DNA from: Eutrophobius brisbanensis
GTDB lineage: Bacteria; Pseudomonadota; Gammaproteobacteria; Eutrophobiales; Eutrophobiaceae
Direction of reading: 5' to 3'
Assembly (NCBI GenBank): GCA_038131795.1
Contig: JAYPQE010000003.1
Span: forward strand, 1-64,000
Length of the DNA: 64,000 bases
The notes under the pieces were generated by a model that was given only the letters and a program-made list of their open reading frames with translations, made no database searches and was not told where the DNA came from. This document shows, piece by piece, positions 26,238-35,937 of the stretch. Position 1 is the first letter of the stretch. Each line of letters opens with the position of its first letter. The position numbers were made by a program, and so were the translations under genes.

Positions 26238-26566
26238 ATATGCTGCAATGTTGATGTCTCTTTCCCAGATGATTTATTTGATTACAGTCAGTATACAATG
26301 TTCCTGCATACTACAAATATATACCGGAATATGACTTTAATATATGGGTAATCCGATTCATCGAAGTATTTCACAATTTAGCAAAATGATTGTGACAGTA
26401 TGGAAATATCCCGAAGTCCGGTTTGTTATGTTAAATTCAATGTTTTGGACATCCCGTTACACCTGGGAGTCCAAAATTTAGATATTTTGATGAATTTTCT
26501 ATATTTATTATAGAGTTATGTAAAAATATTAAGAGAAGTTTATTATTTCCTACAGGGAGAGACATT
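26238..26566. promoter_or_regulatory. Divergent intergenic region between the envelope operon and phbB
   Basis: 329 AT-rich bases with no gene. It must carry the promoter of the twelve-gene minus-strand operon and that of phbB. ATG 26567 of phbB has a good ribosome binding site (AGGGAGAG). AT-rich segments such as TATAATC-like blocks occur, but I cannot fix -35/-10 pairs. One clear hairpin lies at 26443-26476 (separate entry). Confidence 0.5.
26443..26476. promoter_or_regulatory. Inverted repeat upstream of phbB
   Basis: TTTTGGAC (26443-26450) pairs with GTCCAAAA (26469-26476), and inside it TCCC (26452-26455) pairs with GGGA (26465-26468), giving a 12-bp interrupted stem around a nine-base loop. 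It lies about 90 bases before the phbB start. No run of T follows cleanly on either strand, so an operator or a leader-RNA hairpin is as likely as a terminator. Confidence 0.4.
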
Positions 26567-27289
26567 ATGAGTAAAATTGCATTAGTGACTGGCGGTACGC
26601 GTGGGATTGGAGAGGCAATATGTTTGGCATTGAAAGATGCTGGTTATACGGTTGTGGCGAATTATGCCGGTAATGAAGAGGCCGCTGAAAAATTCAGTCA
26701 GGCCACGGGAATACCCGTTTATAAGTTTGATGTAAGCGATTTTGATGCGTGTCAGGCTGCTGTTCAGCAGATCGAATCAGATATTGGTCCTGTAGAAATT
26801 TTAATAAACAATGCCGGTATTACCCGTGATGGCACCATTCATAAAATGAGCTATGAACAATGGAATGCGGTGATCCAAACCAACCTGACTTCCTGTTTTA
26901 ATATGAGCCGCTGTGTCATTGATGGCATGAGAGAACGAAACTATGGTCGAATCGTTAATATTGGTTCAATTAATGGCCAGGCAGGACAATATGGACAGGT
27001 AAACTATGCCGCCGCAAAATCCGGGATACATGGCTTTACCAAGGCGTTGGCGCAGGAAGGTGCTGCCAAAGGCATTACTGTAAATGCTATTGCACCTGGA
27101 TATATCGCAACTGAAATGGTCCATGCTGTCCCGGAAAATATCCTTGAAAAAATAGTGGCCAGGATTCCCGTGGGGCGGTTGGGAGAGGCCTCTGAAATTG
27201 CCAGGGGAGTAGTTTTTCTTGCCAGCGAAGAGGCAGGCTTTATTACCGGGTCAACTCTGAGTATTAACGGTGGACAACATATGTACTGA
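26567..27289 (+). CDS. phbB: Acetoacetyl-CoA reductase
   Basis: 240-residue short-chain dehydrogenase of the PhbB type, which reduces acetoacetyl-CoA to (R)-3-hydroxybutyryl-CoA with NADPH. Seen: TGGTRGIG cofactor site at the N-terminus, INNAG near residue 85, the catalytic Ser in NIGSINGQAGQYGQ, and Tyr-x3-Lys in NYAAAKSG. The sequence NAIAPGYIATEMV and the C-terminal GSTLSINGGQHMY are typical of PhbB rather than FabG. No PHA synthase (phaC) or thiolase gene is in the window; it may serve PHA storage or (R)-3-hydroxyacyl supply to the neighbouring fatty-acid genes. Ribosome binding site is good. Confidence 0.88.
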   Translation: MSKIALVTGGTRGIGEAICLALKDAGYTVVANYAGNEEAAEKFSQATGIPVYKFDVSDFDACQAAVQQIESDIGPVEILINNAGITRDGTIHKMSYEQWNAVIQTNLTSCFNMSRCVIDGMRERNYGRIVNIGSINGQAGQYGQVNYAAAKSGIHGFTKALAQEGAAKGITVNAIAPGYIATEMVHAVPENILEKIVARIPVGRLGEASEIARGVVFLASEEAGFITGSTLSINGGQHMY

Positions 27290-27358
27290 TTTAGTTACTA
27301 GTTTTAAATTATAAATGATAAAACCCAATAATTATAAATCACAGGGTACAGGTTGCGA

Positions 27359-29443
27359 ATGTCAGACGTTATTCACTATGAATTAAAAGATAATATTGCT
27401 GTAATTACCGTTAATAATCCGCCGGTAAATGCGCTGTCACAGGCGGTTAGACAAGGTCTGGTCGACAGTATTAAACGCTTTAACGAAGATACTCAAGCAA
27501 AGGCCGGTATTATTACCTGTGCCGGCAGGACCTTTATTGCCGGTGCGGACATTTCTGAGTTTAATAAACCACCGCTGGACCCAACCTTACCTGAAGTCAT
27601 CGCTACCATTGAATCATCTACTAAATTAATCATTGCGGCTATCCATGGAACGGCCCTGGGTGGAGGGTTTGAGACTGCGATGGCCTGCCATTATCGTTGT
27701 GCGGTTACCGACGCCAGGGTCGGGTTACCCGAGGTGAAGCTGGGTTTACTCCCAGGCGCCTCTGGTACACAACGTTTGCCCAGGTTGATCGGGGTTGGGC
27801 CTGCCATTGAATGGATGGTAAGTGGTGACATGGTGAATGCTGGTCAGGCATGTGAATTGGGTGCGATTGATGAATTACTGACAGGAGATCTACTGGACGG
27901 GGCTATCAAATATGTAAACGAGTTACTGGATAGAGGCGAGGAGCCTGTTCGGTTAAGTACAATTGCTATGCCTAAAAGTGATGAAAATCAGAATTTAATT
28001 GAGCAGTCCAGAGAGCAGGTCAATCGTCAATGGCGTGGCTTCTTTTCGCCACAGAAGATTATAGATTGCGTCGAGGCCAGTATGGCCCTTCCATATGATG
28101 AGGCGGTCAAATTCGAACGCAAGCTTTTTAACGAATGCAAGGCATCGTCTCATTCCAGGGCATTACGGCGCATGTTCTTTGCAGAACGCCAGGTTGGCAG
28201 GGTAGCTGGCATCTCCCGGGAAACCCTGGTGCGGAATATAAATTCTGTAGCGGTTGTTGGTGCCGGAACCATGGGTAGTACAATAACAGCTTGTTTTTTA
28301 TATGCAGACATTCCAGTCATGCTTGTGGATCAAGATGATCTTGCATTGGAAGCTGGGGTCAGCAGGGTAAAACAAATTTTTCAGTCAGATTACGACAAGG
28401 GGCGATTATCCCCGGAAGAATTAAATGAACGCCTGGCTCTCCTGTCATCCACATTGAATCTTAGCCATGTTCAGGATGCGGACCTGGTGCTTGAATCTGT
28501 AGTTGAGGACATGGAAATTAAACAATCATTATTAAAGCAACTAACAGAAATGGTCAAAGCAGATACAATTCTCGCTTCTAATACTTCAACACTGGATATC
28601 AATACCCTGGGCGAGGCGAGCGGCCATTCTGAAAATGTAGTCGGGATGCATTTTTTTGTACCGGCACACAAAATGAAGTTATTGGAAATAGTGCGCGCGG
28701 AAAAAACTGCCGATGACGTTCTGGCAACAGTAATGCAGCTGGCAAAAAGACTCAACAAGATTGGTGTAGTGGTAAATTCAGGGTTTGGATTCGTTGGTAA
28801 CAGATTATTTTTGCCCTATGTCAGGGAAGCCCAGTTAATGCTGCTACAGGGCGTCCCCGTGGAAAAGGTTGATAAGGCGGCCTATGACTGGGGTTTCCCC
28901 ATGGGGCCTCTGGAGGTAATGGACCTTTCAGGACTGGATGTTTTTCATAGTATTTATAATCAGCTGGGAAAAGACCCGGGAAAATTTGCCTGTTACCCTC
29001 TTAGTGAACATTTATATAAAAATGGCATGCTTGGCAGGAAAAGTGGGGCTGGGTTTTATCAATATCAAAATGGTGAGAAGACACTGAACCCGGAATTGAC
29101 AGACCTGGCCAGACAAGTGGCACAGGACAATGCAATACAGCCAGTGGCCATCAGTCATGAAGAGGTTACAAACCGCCTGATTCTGGCTATGGTTAATGAA
29201 GCAGGCTATATATTACAGGATAATATTGCCGCACGTGCTGGTGATATCGATGTGATTATGGTTAATGGGTATGGTTTCCCCAGATATAGGGGAGGACCGA
29301 TGTGCTATGCTGATAGTGTAGGACTTGAGCAGGTCTATAAAGCAATTTGTGATTTCACAGACAAGTATGGAAAAGATATATGGACACCGTCAAACTTGCT
29401 TAAGGAATTGGCTGATTCAAACGAAACATTTTACAAAGACTAA
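27359..29443 (+). CDS. Enoyl-CoA hydratase / 3-hydroxyacyl-CoA dehydrogenase fusion
   Basis: About 694 residues from ATG 27359 (an in-frame TTG at 27353 is less likely). The N-terminal 190 residues are a crotonase domain with CAGRTFIAGADISEF and GTALGGGFETAMA, which form the oxyanion hole, and the catalytic Glu blocks around GLPEVKLGLLPGASGTQRLP. From about residue 295 comes the NAD-binding 3-hydroxyacyl-CoA dehydrogenase (VAVVGAGTMGSTITA), with the His in GMHFFVPAHKMKLLEIV and the C-terminal dimerisation repeats. It performs the two middle steps of beta-oxidation. FadB/FadJ are 714-729 residues; this form, without long insertions, is like peroxisomal/other bacterial trifunctional types. No thiolase gene is adjacent. 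Confidence 0.92.
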   Translation: MSDVIHYELKDNIAVITVNNPPVNALSQAVRQGLVDSIKRFNEDTQAKAGIITCAGRTFIAGADISEFNKPPLDPTLPEVIATIESSTKLIIAAIHGTALGGGFETAMACHYRCAVTDARVGLPEVKLGLLPGASGTQRLPRLIGVGPAIEWMVSGDMVNAGQACELGAIDELLTGDLLDGAIKYVNELLDRGEEPVRLSTIAMPKSDENQNLIEQSREQVNRQWRGFFSPQKIIDCVEASMALPYDEAVKFERKLFNECKASSHSRALRRMFFAERQVGRVAGISRETLVRNINSVAVVGAGTMGSTITACFLYADIPVMLVDQDDLALEAGVSRVKQIFQSDYDKGRLSPEELNERLALLSSTLNLSHVQDADLVLESVVEDMEIKQSLLKQLTEMVKADTILASNTSTLDINTLGEASGHSENVVGMHFFVPAHKMKLLEIVRAEKTADDVLATVMQLAKRLNKIGVVVNSGFGFVGNRLFLPYVREAQLMLLQGVPVEKVDKAAYDWGFPMGPLEVMDLSGLDVFHSIYNQLGKDPGKFACYPLSEHLYKNGMLGRKSGAGFYQYQNGEKTLNPELTDLARQVAQDNAIQPVAISHEEVTNRLILAMVNEAGYILQDNIAARAGDIDVIMVNGYGFPRYRGGPMCYADSVGLEQVYKAICDFTDKYGKDIWTPSNLLKELADSNETFYKD

Positions 29444-29477
29444 CTAAGGTCAAAATGATTCTGGCGGTATTATAATA

Positions 29478-31901
29478 ATGAGTTCCCTTTCAACAATACT
29501 GATTTTTATCATTGGCGCTCAGCTGCTGGCTTATTTCAGGTTCAGTCTGAAAAAGTGCGCAATAATCAGTGTAACCTATGTATTTATTTACTTTCTGTTT
29601 GGTGCATCTACTGTTTTATTATTTATTCTTGCTGTCCCGGCAGCGATTCTGGTTTTTTTATCTCAGATTTCACTACGCAGAAACCTGCTAACCTCGCCAT
29701 TGTTAAATTGGTACCGAAAGGTGCTGCCAAAAGTTTCCGAGACAGAACAGGTAGCCATTGATGCGGGGACAGTCTGGTGGGAAGGCGAGCTGTTTACCGG
29801 TGCACCGAACTGGAACAGATTATTAAAATCCGGTGGAGTCAGTTTAACAGAAGAAGAACAGGCATTTATTGATGGTCCGGTAACAGAGCTTTGTCACAGG
29901 ATTAATACCTGGGACATCAATTTCAAATATGCTGATATCCCCGATGATCTTGCAGAATTTATCAAGGCCAACAAATTTTTGGGGATGATTATTCCCAAGG
30001 AATACGGTGGTCTGGACCTCTCTCCAGTGGCACAAGTGCAGGCACTGACAAAAATATTCAGCGTGGGCAGTGTGGTTGGAAATTTTATTAGTGTGCCAAA
30101 TTCCCTGGGTCCGGGAGAGTTACTGGTCAGGTATGGTACAGATGAACAAAAAAAATATTATCTACCCAGATTGGCGAATGGAGAGGATCTTCCCTGCTTT
30201 GCGCTGACTGCCCCTTTGGCTGGTTCAGATGCCACCTCCATACCCGATACCGGAATAGTGTGTAAGGGACAATGGGAAGGCAAAGAGATTACCGGTATGC
30301 GCTTAAATATAAACAAGCGTTATATTACTCTCGCCCCGGTTGCCACAATCATAGGCCTGGCATTCAAACTAAAAGATCCTGACCACCTAATCGGTGATGT
30401 TGAAGAGTACGGGATTACCTGCGCCCTGATCCCCAGGGACACGAAAGGACTTGAAATTGGGCGTAGACATTATCCAATTGGTGACCCATTTTTAAATGGG
30501 CCAATTAGAGGTAAAGATATATTTGTGCCTCTGGATTTTATTATTGGCGGTATCGGTATGGCCGGGCAGGGATGGCGGATGTTGATTGAATGCCTGTCCA
30601 CCGGGCGGGCCATCAGTCTGCCAACCATTTCAAATTCCATTGCCAAAAATACGCTTGCATCTACAGGAGCCTATGCACGGATCAGGCGGCAATTTGGGTT
30701 ACCCATAGCGGAATTTGAAGGTGTTCAAAAGCCCCTCGCCAGGATGGCGGGCATGAGTTATATCATCAATGCGGCAACCACACAGACTGCCAGGGCCATT
30801 TCCCTGGGGGCAAAGCCTGCTGTGCCGGCATCTATCCTGAAATATCATTGCACGGAAATGGCTCGTACCATCATCAATGACGGGATGGACATCCAGGGTG
30901 GAAAAGCCATCATGAAGGGGCCGAAAAATATGCTGGCTGCGGCATATGAATCTGTTCCGGTGGCCATCACCGTTGAGGGTGCCAATATAATGACCCGGAG
31001 TCTGATGATATTTGGCCAGGGGGCAATACGTTGTCATCCATATGTATTAAAAGAAATGCAGCTGGCCAGGCAGGAGAGTCATGATGTATTGGCAGAATTT
31101 GATTCGATGTTATTTGAACATATGGGTAAAACTACACAAAATGCTGCGCATGCCCTGATTGATGCACTGACTTTTTCTGTTTTTAATTGCCCCGATATAC
31201 GATCAAAGACCAGGAAGTATTTCCGTTATACAACACGCCTGAGTGCACTGTTTGCAGTAATAGCAGACACTTCCATGCTAACCTTGCAGGCATCGCTTAA
31301 AACCCGTGAGATGTTGTCTGCCAGGCTGGGTGATATGTTGAGCTATCTGTTTTTAATCAGTATGGTACTTAAACAGTATGAGGACCAGGGAACCCCTCGC
31401 GAAATACGGCCAGTGGTAGAGTGGTCATGTGACTACCTGTTGTACCAGTATCAGCAAGCCGTACTCGAATTTCTTGATAACTTCCCCAGTCGTTTTATTG
31501 CCTGGAAACTAAGACTGATAGCCTTTCCATTTGGTGCAACTTTTTCATTGCCATCTGACAGGCTTGAAAAGTCAATTGCCAAACTGGTTTCAAATAAATC
31601 TGTTGCACGGGACTGTCTTATAGAAGGCGTGAATCTTGAACCAGAAGAGTTAAACTATATAGGAAAAATAAACGCTATCCTGGAAAAATCTGATGAGATT
31701 GAGATACTCCTGAAAAAAATTAGAAACGCTGTGAAGGGAGGTCAAATACCTGATGTAATGGGATTGGCACTCATTGATGCCGCAGCGGAACAGAACATCC
31801 TGACTGACGAGGAAGTAGATCTGTTGAGAGAGTATGACAGACAGATCATGGAAATCATCAATGTAGATGATTTTGATTTTGCAGCGTTCAGTCGTGCATG
31901 A
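29478..31901 (+). CDS. fadE: Acyl-CoA dehydrogenase, FadE type
   Basis: 807 residues, the length of E. coli FadE (814) and about twice that of ordinary acyl-CoA dehydrogenases. Two hydrophobic helices (about 4-24 and 32-62) tether it to the inner membrane. The dehydrogenase core runs about 100-480: FIKANKFLGMIIPKEYGG, FALTAPLAGSDATSIPDTG, RQFGLPIAEFEGVQKPLARM and the FAD-contact DIQGGKAIM-type block (MDIQGGKAIMKGPKN). The C-terminal 300 residues are the FadE-specific helical extension (DUF1974). It catalyses the first oxidation of fatty acyl-CoA and passes electrons to ETF. It is 34 bases downstream of the fusion gene in the same orientation. Confidence 0.95.
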   Translation: MSSLSTILIFIIGAQLLAYFRFSLKKCAIISVTYVFIYFLFGASTVLLFILAVPAAILVFLSQISLRRNLLTSPLLNWYRKVLPKVSETEQVAIDAGTVWWEGELFTGAPNWNRLLKSGGVSLTEEEQAFIDGPVTELCHRINTWDINFKYADIPDDLAEFIKANKFLGMIIPKEYGGLDLSPVAQVQALTKIFSVGSVVGNFISVPNSLGPGELLVRYGTDEQKKYYLPRLANGEDLPCFALTAPLAGSDATSIPDTGIVCKGQWEGKEITGMRLNINKRYITLAPVATIIGLAFKLKDPDHLIGDVEEYGITCALIPRDTKGLEIGRRHYPIGDPFLNGPIRGKDIFVPLDFIIGGIGMAGQGWRMLIECLSTGRAISLPTISNSIAKNTLASTGAYARIRRQFGLPIAEFEGVQKPLARMAGMSYIINAATTQTARAISLGAKPAVPASILKYHCTEMARTIINDGMDIQGGKAIMKGPKNMLAAAYESVPVAITVEGANIMTRSLMIFGQGAIRCHPYVLKEMQLARQESHDVLAEFDSMLFEHMGKTTQNAAHALIDALTFSVFNCPDIRSKTRKYFRYTTRLSALFAVIADTSMLTLQASLKTREMLSARLGDMLSYLFLISMVLKQYEDQGTPREIRPVVEWSCDYLLYQYQQAVLEFLDNFPSRFIAWKLRLIAFPFGATFSLPSDRLEKSIAKLVSNKSVARDCLIEGVNLEPEELNYIGKINAILEKSDEIEILLKKIRNAVKGGQIPDVMGLALIDAAAEQNILTDEEVDLLREYDRQIMEIINVDDFDFAAFSRA

Positions 31902-31934
31902 TTGCTACAGAGATGGATTTCTTAACGATAGATT

Positions 31935-32723
31935 ATGAAAAAAAAACAGCTCAATGAATTATTGAACTTTGCCGTATCTATTCTCATTCGATCTGGCAGG
32001 ATTTCAAGAAAATACTTTCGCTCCAATATCAAAGTAGCGAGTAAATCAAATCATTCCTTTGACCCTGTTACCATTGCGGACAGAGAAGTTGAAGCCTATA
32101 TACGTAGACAGATTGAAAGGCAGTTTCCTGAACACAGTATTTATGGCGAGGAGTTCGGACACAAACAAGGTAACGAAATTAGCTGGTTAATTGACCCTGT
32201 CGATGGCACTAAGGGGTTTATATCCGGTTCTCCAATGTGGGGTAGCTTGTTGGGAGTAAAAGAAAATGACACCCCTGTAATCGGTATCATGCACCAGCCA
32301 TTTGTCAGGGAGACATTCTTTGCAGATAACAACAATGCCTGGTGCAAGTCTGCTGGAAAGATAAGCAAGTTAGAAACCAGTGCAACAATTGAACCTTCCA
32401 GGGCAATTTTATACTGCACCCACCCGGACATGTTTAGCAGTAAAAAAGACCAGAAGCGATTTAAACGGGTTGAGTCGCAGGTCAAGAATTCCAGATATGG
32501 TGGCGATTGTTACGGATACTGTCTGATGGCAGCCGGCCATATTGACCTGGTAATTGAAGGTGGATTAAAACCTTATGATATCGTCCCATTAATCCCGATA
32601 ATTGAATCTGCCGGTGGCGTGGTAACGGATTGGAACGGCAACTCCCCGGTCAATGGTGGCACGGTAGTGGCAGCAGCAAACAGGAAGCTCCATCGCAAGG
32701 TCCTGTCCATGCTTGACAGTTGA
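31935..32723 (+). CDS. hisN: Inositol monophosphatase-family phosphatase, HisN-like
   Basis: 262 residues. The Mg-binding and catalytic motifs are visible: GEEFG (about residue 72), WLIDPVDGTKGFISG (about 85-98) and KPYDIVPLIPIIESAGG near the C-terminus, where Asp binds metal. In this superfamily the combination of DPVDGTKGF with YDIVPLIPIIE is typical of histidinol-phosphate phosphatases (HisN), though inositol-phosphatase or CysQ activity cannot be excluded from sequence. It follows fadE by 33 bases, but the shared pathway is not obvious. It converges on tyrB with a five-base gap. Confidence 0.75.
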   Translation: MKKKQLNELLNFAVSILIRSGRISRKYFRSNIKVASKSNHSFDPVTIADREVEAYIRRQIERQFPEHSIYGEEFGHKQGNEISWLIDPVDGTKGFISGSPMWGSLLGVKENDTPVIGIMHQPFVRETFFADNNNAWCKSAGKISKLETSATIEPSRAILYCTHPDMFSSKKDQKRFKRVESQVKNSRYGGDCYGYCLMAAGHIDLVIEGGLKPYDIVPLIPIIESAGGVVTDWNGNSPVNGGTVVAAANRKLHRKVLSMLDS

Positions 32724-32728
32724 TTATA

Positions 32729-33919
32729 TTACAGGACTGCAGCGATAGAATCTGTCAGGTACTCTATATTTGCAGGGCTGATTCCAGCGATGTTTACCCG
32801 GCTATTATTGACCATATAGATACTGAACTCTTCACGTAACCTTGCTACCTGATCCAACGACAGACCCATTATTGAAAACATCCCATACTGCGACTTGATA
32901 AAGCTGAAATCATGGTCAGTAACTTTTTCCTGAACTGAAATTGTAAACAGTGCACGTAAGTCGTTTATACGATGCTGCATTTCATCCAGTTCACGTTTCC
33001 AGCTGGCATTTAATCCTTCATCACTCAGGACCATGCCGACGATAATAGCGCCATGTGCCGGGGGGACTGAGTAAAGTCGCCTGGCAACAGATTTCATATG
33101 GGTTTGAGCTGCCTCTGCAGCGGCAGGTCTTTCAGTAATAATAATAGTACTACCAACCCTGTCGCGATACAGGCCGAAATTTTTAGAACATGAATAGGCT
33201 ATAACCATCTCTGGAAGTTGAGAGGCCATGTAGCGCAAGCCTTCGGCATCTTCATCCAGGCCTTTCCCCAGCCCCTGGTAGGCACAGTCCACAAATGGGG
33301 TGAAGCCATTTTTTTGTGCCAATTGAGTTATCTCTTTCCAGTGATCCAGTTCAAGGTCAGCGCCGCTGGGGTTATGGCAACAGCCGTGTAATAGCAGGAC
33401 ATCATCTTTACCCAGTTTTGATATCTGTGAGAGCATTTCATCTGTTTTGATGACATGGTTTTCACCATCGTAGTATGGGTAGTCTTTCACTGTCAGGCCT
33501 GCAGTCCCCAATAATGGGGTGTGATTGGGCCAGCTGGGTATACTCACCCAGAGGCAGGCGTCAGGTTTGGTGTAATTGATGACTTCTCCAGCGACCCTAA
33601 GGGCACCTGATCCTCCCGGTGCTGAGACCGCAGCAGAGCGTTTGTCCTGGATGACTTTATGGTTATCGCCCAGTACCAGGCGTTGTATAGCTTCACAGAA
33701 GACAGGATCGCCTTCAATACCTGTATAGGTCTTGGTGTTTTCATTCTCCAGTTTTTGTGCCTCTGCCTTTTTAACAGCATCGAACACGGGGGTATTACCT
33801 GTCTCATCCTTATAGACACCGACACTCAAATCTATTTTCTTCGGATTATTATCGTTTCTGTATGCGGCAAGCAGGCCGAGAATCGGGTCATCAGGTAATT
33901 TTTCTATTTTCTCAAACAT
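32729..33919 (-). CDS. tyrB: Aromatic/aspartate aminotransferase
   Basis: 396 residues, the standard length of class I aminotransferases of the AspC/TyrB group. Seen: N-terminal DPILGLLAAYRND and KIDLSVGVYKDETGNTPVF, the block SAPGGSGALRVAGE, the PLP region with CCHNPSG, and the Schiff-base lysine in AYSCSKNFGLYRDRVG. It transfers amino groups between aromatic or dicarboxylic amino acids and 2-oxoglutarate. The AYSCSKNFGLYR block and arrangement fit the bacterial aromatic aminotransferase; AspC is the alternative. It reads divergently from the thioesterase gene. Confidence 0.88.
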   Translation of the reverse strand: MFEKIEKLPDDPILGLLAAYRNDNNPKKIDLSVGVYKDETGNTPVFDAVKKAEAQKLENENTKTYTGIEGDPVFCEAIQRLVLGDNHKVIQDKRSAAVSAPGGSGALRVAGEVINYTKPDACLWVSIPSWPNHTPLLGTAGLTVKDYPYYDGENHVIKTDEMLSQISKLGKDDVLLLHGCCHNPSGADLELDHWKEITQLAQKNGFTPFVDCAYQGLGKGLDEDAEGLRYMASQLPEMVIAYSCSKNFGLYRDRVGSTIIITERPAAAEAAQTHMKSVARRLYSVPPAHGAIIVGMVLSDEGLNASWKRELDEMQHRINDLRALFTISVQEKVTDHDFSFIKSQYGMFSIMGLSLDQVARLREEFSIYMVNNSRVNIAGISPANIEYLTDSIAAVL

Positions 33920-34033
33920 GGATGCTCCACCAGGTTAAAGTTGGATAAGGTCACGCGGGATGGAATGATACACTATTTCATTACAGGAATGTTAGAATAC
34001 GCGGGTTAATAATCTGATAACTATCGCAATATT

Positions 34034-34471
34034 ATGAGCCAGGATTTAAATACATTTAAAGAAAAATATCCGTTTATTATCCAGGACAAAGTCCAGTGGG
34101 GTGATATGGATGCCTTCGCACATGTCAATAATACCGTGTACTTTCGCTATTTTGAGCGGGTACGGTTTTCCTTTTTTGATGAATATGGATTGATGGACGA
34201 AAAGGAAACTACTGGTGTCGGACCAGTGTTGGCATCTACCCGTTGCCGGTATAAGGTGGCCCTTGAGTATCCCGATACCATCTTTCTTGGCACCAGTATT
34301 ACCGGGCTGGAGCATGACCGGTTTTTAATGCATTACGCAATCTTCAGTGAAGAGTTAAATACGGTAGCGGCCGAAGGAGACGGTTTTATAATTTATTATA
34401 ATTACCTGGATAAAGTGAAATCCCAGATACCCGAAAGCCAATTCCAGAGACTCAGCGCACTGGCTGGGTAG
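34034..34471 (+). CDS. Hotdog-fold acyl-CoA thioesterase (YbgC/4-HBA-CoA type)
   Basis: 145 residues of the YbgC/FadM-like hotdog thioesterase group. The motif QWGDMDAFAHVNNTVYFRYFE near residue 20 contains the catalytic Asp and the helix start typical of these enzymes, which hydrolyse acyl-CoA or acyl-ACP. It is followed after eight bases by the FAD dehydrogenase gene and then by the phenylacetate-type genes, so hydrolysis of an aromatic or dicarboxylic acyl-CoA is plausible, but this is inference. The upstream 114 bases are shared with divergent tyrB. Confidence 0.85.
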   Translation: MSQDLNTFKEKYPFIIQDKVQWGDMDAFAHVNNTVYFRYFERVRFSFFDEYGLMDEKETTGVGPVLASTRCRYKVALEYPDTIFLGTSITGLEHDRFLMHYAIFSEELNTVAAEGDGFIIYYNYLDKVKSQIPESQFQRLSALAG

Positions 34472-34479
34472 GATCTACC

Positions 34480-35859
34480 ATGAAAAACAAAGTATTGCTC
34501 GATCGAATCATTTCCGATCTGGGGCAGAGTATTGCGCAAACCGGCAGTGATATACAAGACAGGTATATGGTTGACTGGAGCCGGGAAAACTCCTGTAAAC
34601 CTGATGTAATCCTGAAACCGTCCAGTAGTTCAGATGTCAGTACCATATTGAGACATTGCCATGCCGCTGACCAGGCAGTTGTGACCCAGGGGGGGATGAC
34701 CGGACTGGTAGGGGGTGCAACCCCCAGGCCTGGTGAGTGGGTGATATCCATGGAACGTTTGAAAGGGGTTACAGAGCTGGATACGGACTCTATGACCTTG
34801 ACGGCCCTGGCAGGGACCCCCCTGGAGGAATTACAGAATGTGGCCAGGGAGGCCGGATTCATGCTGCCTCTGGATCTGGGTGCTAGAGGGTCGTGCACCA
34901 TAGGCGGTAATATTTCCACCAATGCCGGCGGCAATCAGGTCATTCAATATGGTATGACACGGTCCCTGGTCCTGGGACTGGAGGCCGTCATGGCAGATGG
35001 TACAATTATTTCGTCGAAAAACAAACTCCTGAAAAATAATACAGGGTTCGATCTCAAGCATTTATTTATAGGTAGCGAGGGTGTACTCGGTATTGTAACT
35101 GAGGCAGTCCTGAGATTATTTCCTGCAAAATCATCCAGGCAATCAGCTTTATGTGCATTGAATGATTTTGCATCTGTAATCAATTTACTAACACAGTTAA
35201 AAAAGCGTCTGCAGGTGGTAAGTTCTTATGAAGTAATGTGGGACAGTTATTTTAGTTATGCCATTGACCATGTTGAATACACACGTGATCCGTTTGAAAA
35301 CCATTATAAATATTATGTACTGGTTGAATCTGAGGGGAATGATCAGGCAATAGATGATGAAAAGTTTCAATCGGTTTTATTTGATGAAATTGAAAATGGC
35401 AGTATAGAGGATGCCGTGATCGCACAATCTGTAAAAGACAGAAACGATTTCTGGGCAATCAGGGATTCTGTGGGTGAGATGCTCAGGCTCATAAAAGATG
35501 AAGCAAACTTCGATATCGGTATTCCCCTGAATAAGACAGAGAGTTGTATAAATAAAATAGAACAAACCCTGACAGAGAAATACCCTGGCATCATTTTTAT
35601 GGTATTTGGGCATCTTGGTGATGGAAACCTGCATATTATTGCGGCAACCGGAAGCAAGAAAGATAAAATAGATATCTATGATACGGTTTATAGGATTACT
35701 GGTGAGCACGGTGGTGGTATTGCCGCAGAACATGGTATTGGTATATTGAAGAAACCCTGGTTACACCTATCTCGCTCAGAACAGGAAATATATCTCATGA
35801 AGCAATTGAAGGTGGCCCTTGATCCCAAGAATATTTTAAATCCGGGAAGGGTAGTTTAG
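34480..35859 (+). CDS. FAD-linked D-2-hydroxy-acid dehydrogenase (GlcD/D2HGDH-like)
   Basis: 459 residues, a PCMH-type FAD domain (about 35-215) with VTQGGMTGLVGGATP, LDLGARGSCTIGGNISTNAGG and GSEGVLGIVTEAVLRLFP, followed by the FAD-oxidase C domain with FGHLGDGNLHI (metal-binding His) and EHGIGILKKPWL. Such enzymes oxidise D-lactate, glycolate or D-2-hydroxyglutarate and pass electrons to quinone or ETF. The sequence best fits the D-2-hydroxyglutarate/D-lactate group. An enzyme for the L-isomer is encoded at 11425-12618, so both hydroxyglutarates might be consumed. There is no FeS partner gene (GlcF) nearby. Confidence 0.85.
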   Translation: MKNKVLLDRIISDLGQSIAQTGSDIQDRYMVDWSRENSCKPDVILKPSSSSDVSTILRHCHAADQAVVTQGGMTGLVGGATPRPGEWVISMERLKGVTELDTDSMTLTALAGTPLEELQNVAREAGFMLPLDLGARGSCTIGGNISTNAGGNQVIQYGMTRSLVLGLEAVMADGTIISSKNKLLKNNTGFDLKHLFIGSEGVLGIVTEAVLRLFPAKSSRQSALCALNDFASVINLLTQLKKRLQVVSSYEVMWDSYFSYAIDHVEYTRDPFENHYKYYVLVESEGNDQAIDDEKFQSVLFDEIENGSIEDAVIAQSVKDRNDFWAIRDSVGEMLRLIKDEANFDIGIPLNKTESCINKIEQTLTEKYPGIIFMVFGHLGDGNLHIIAATGSKKDKIDIYDTVYRITGEHGGGIAAEHGIGILKKPWLHLSRSEQEIYLMKQLKVALDPKNILNPGRVV

Positions 35860-35937
35860 ATAAATAGAACCGTGTTTTATGTCGGTCAGACATGTTAATC
35901 TTAATGTAACAAAGAACTTGAATTTGGAGATTTGATT

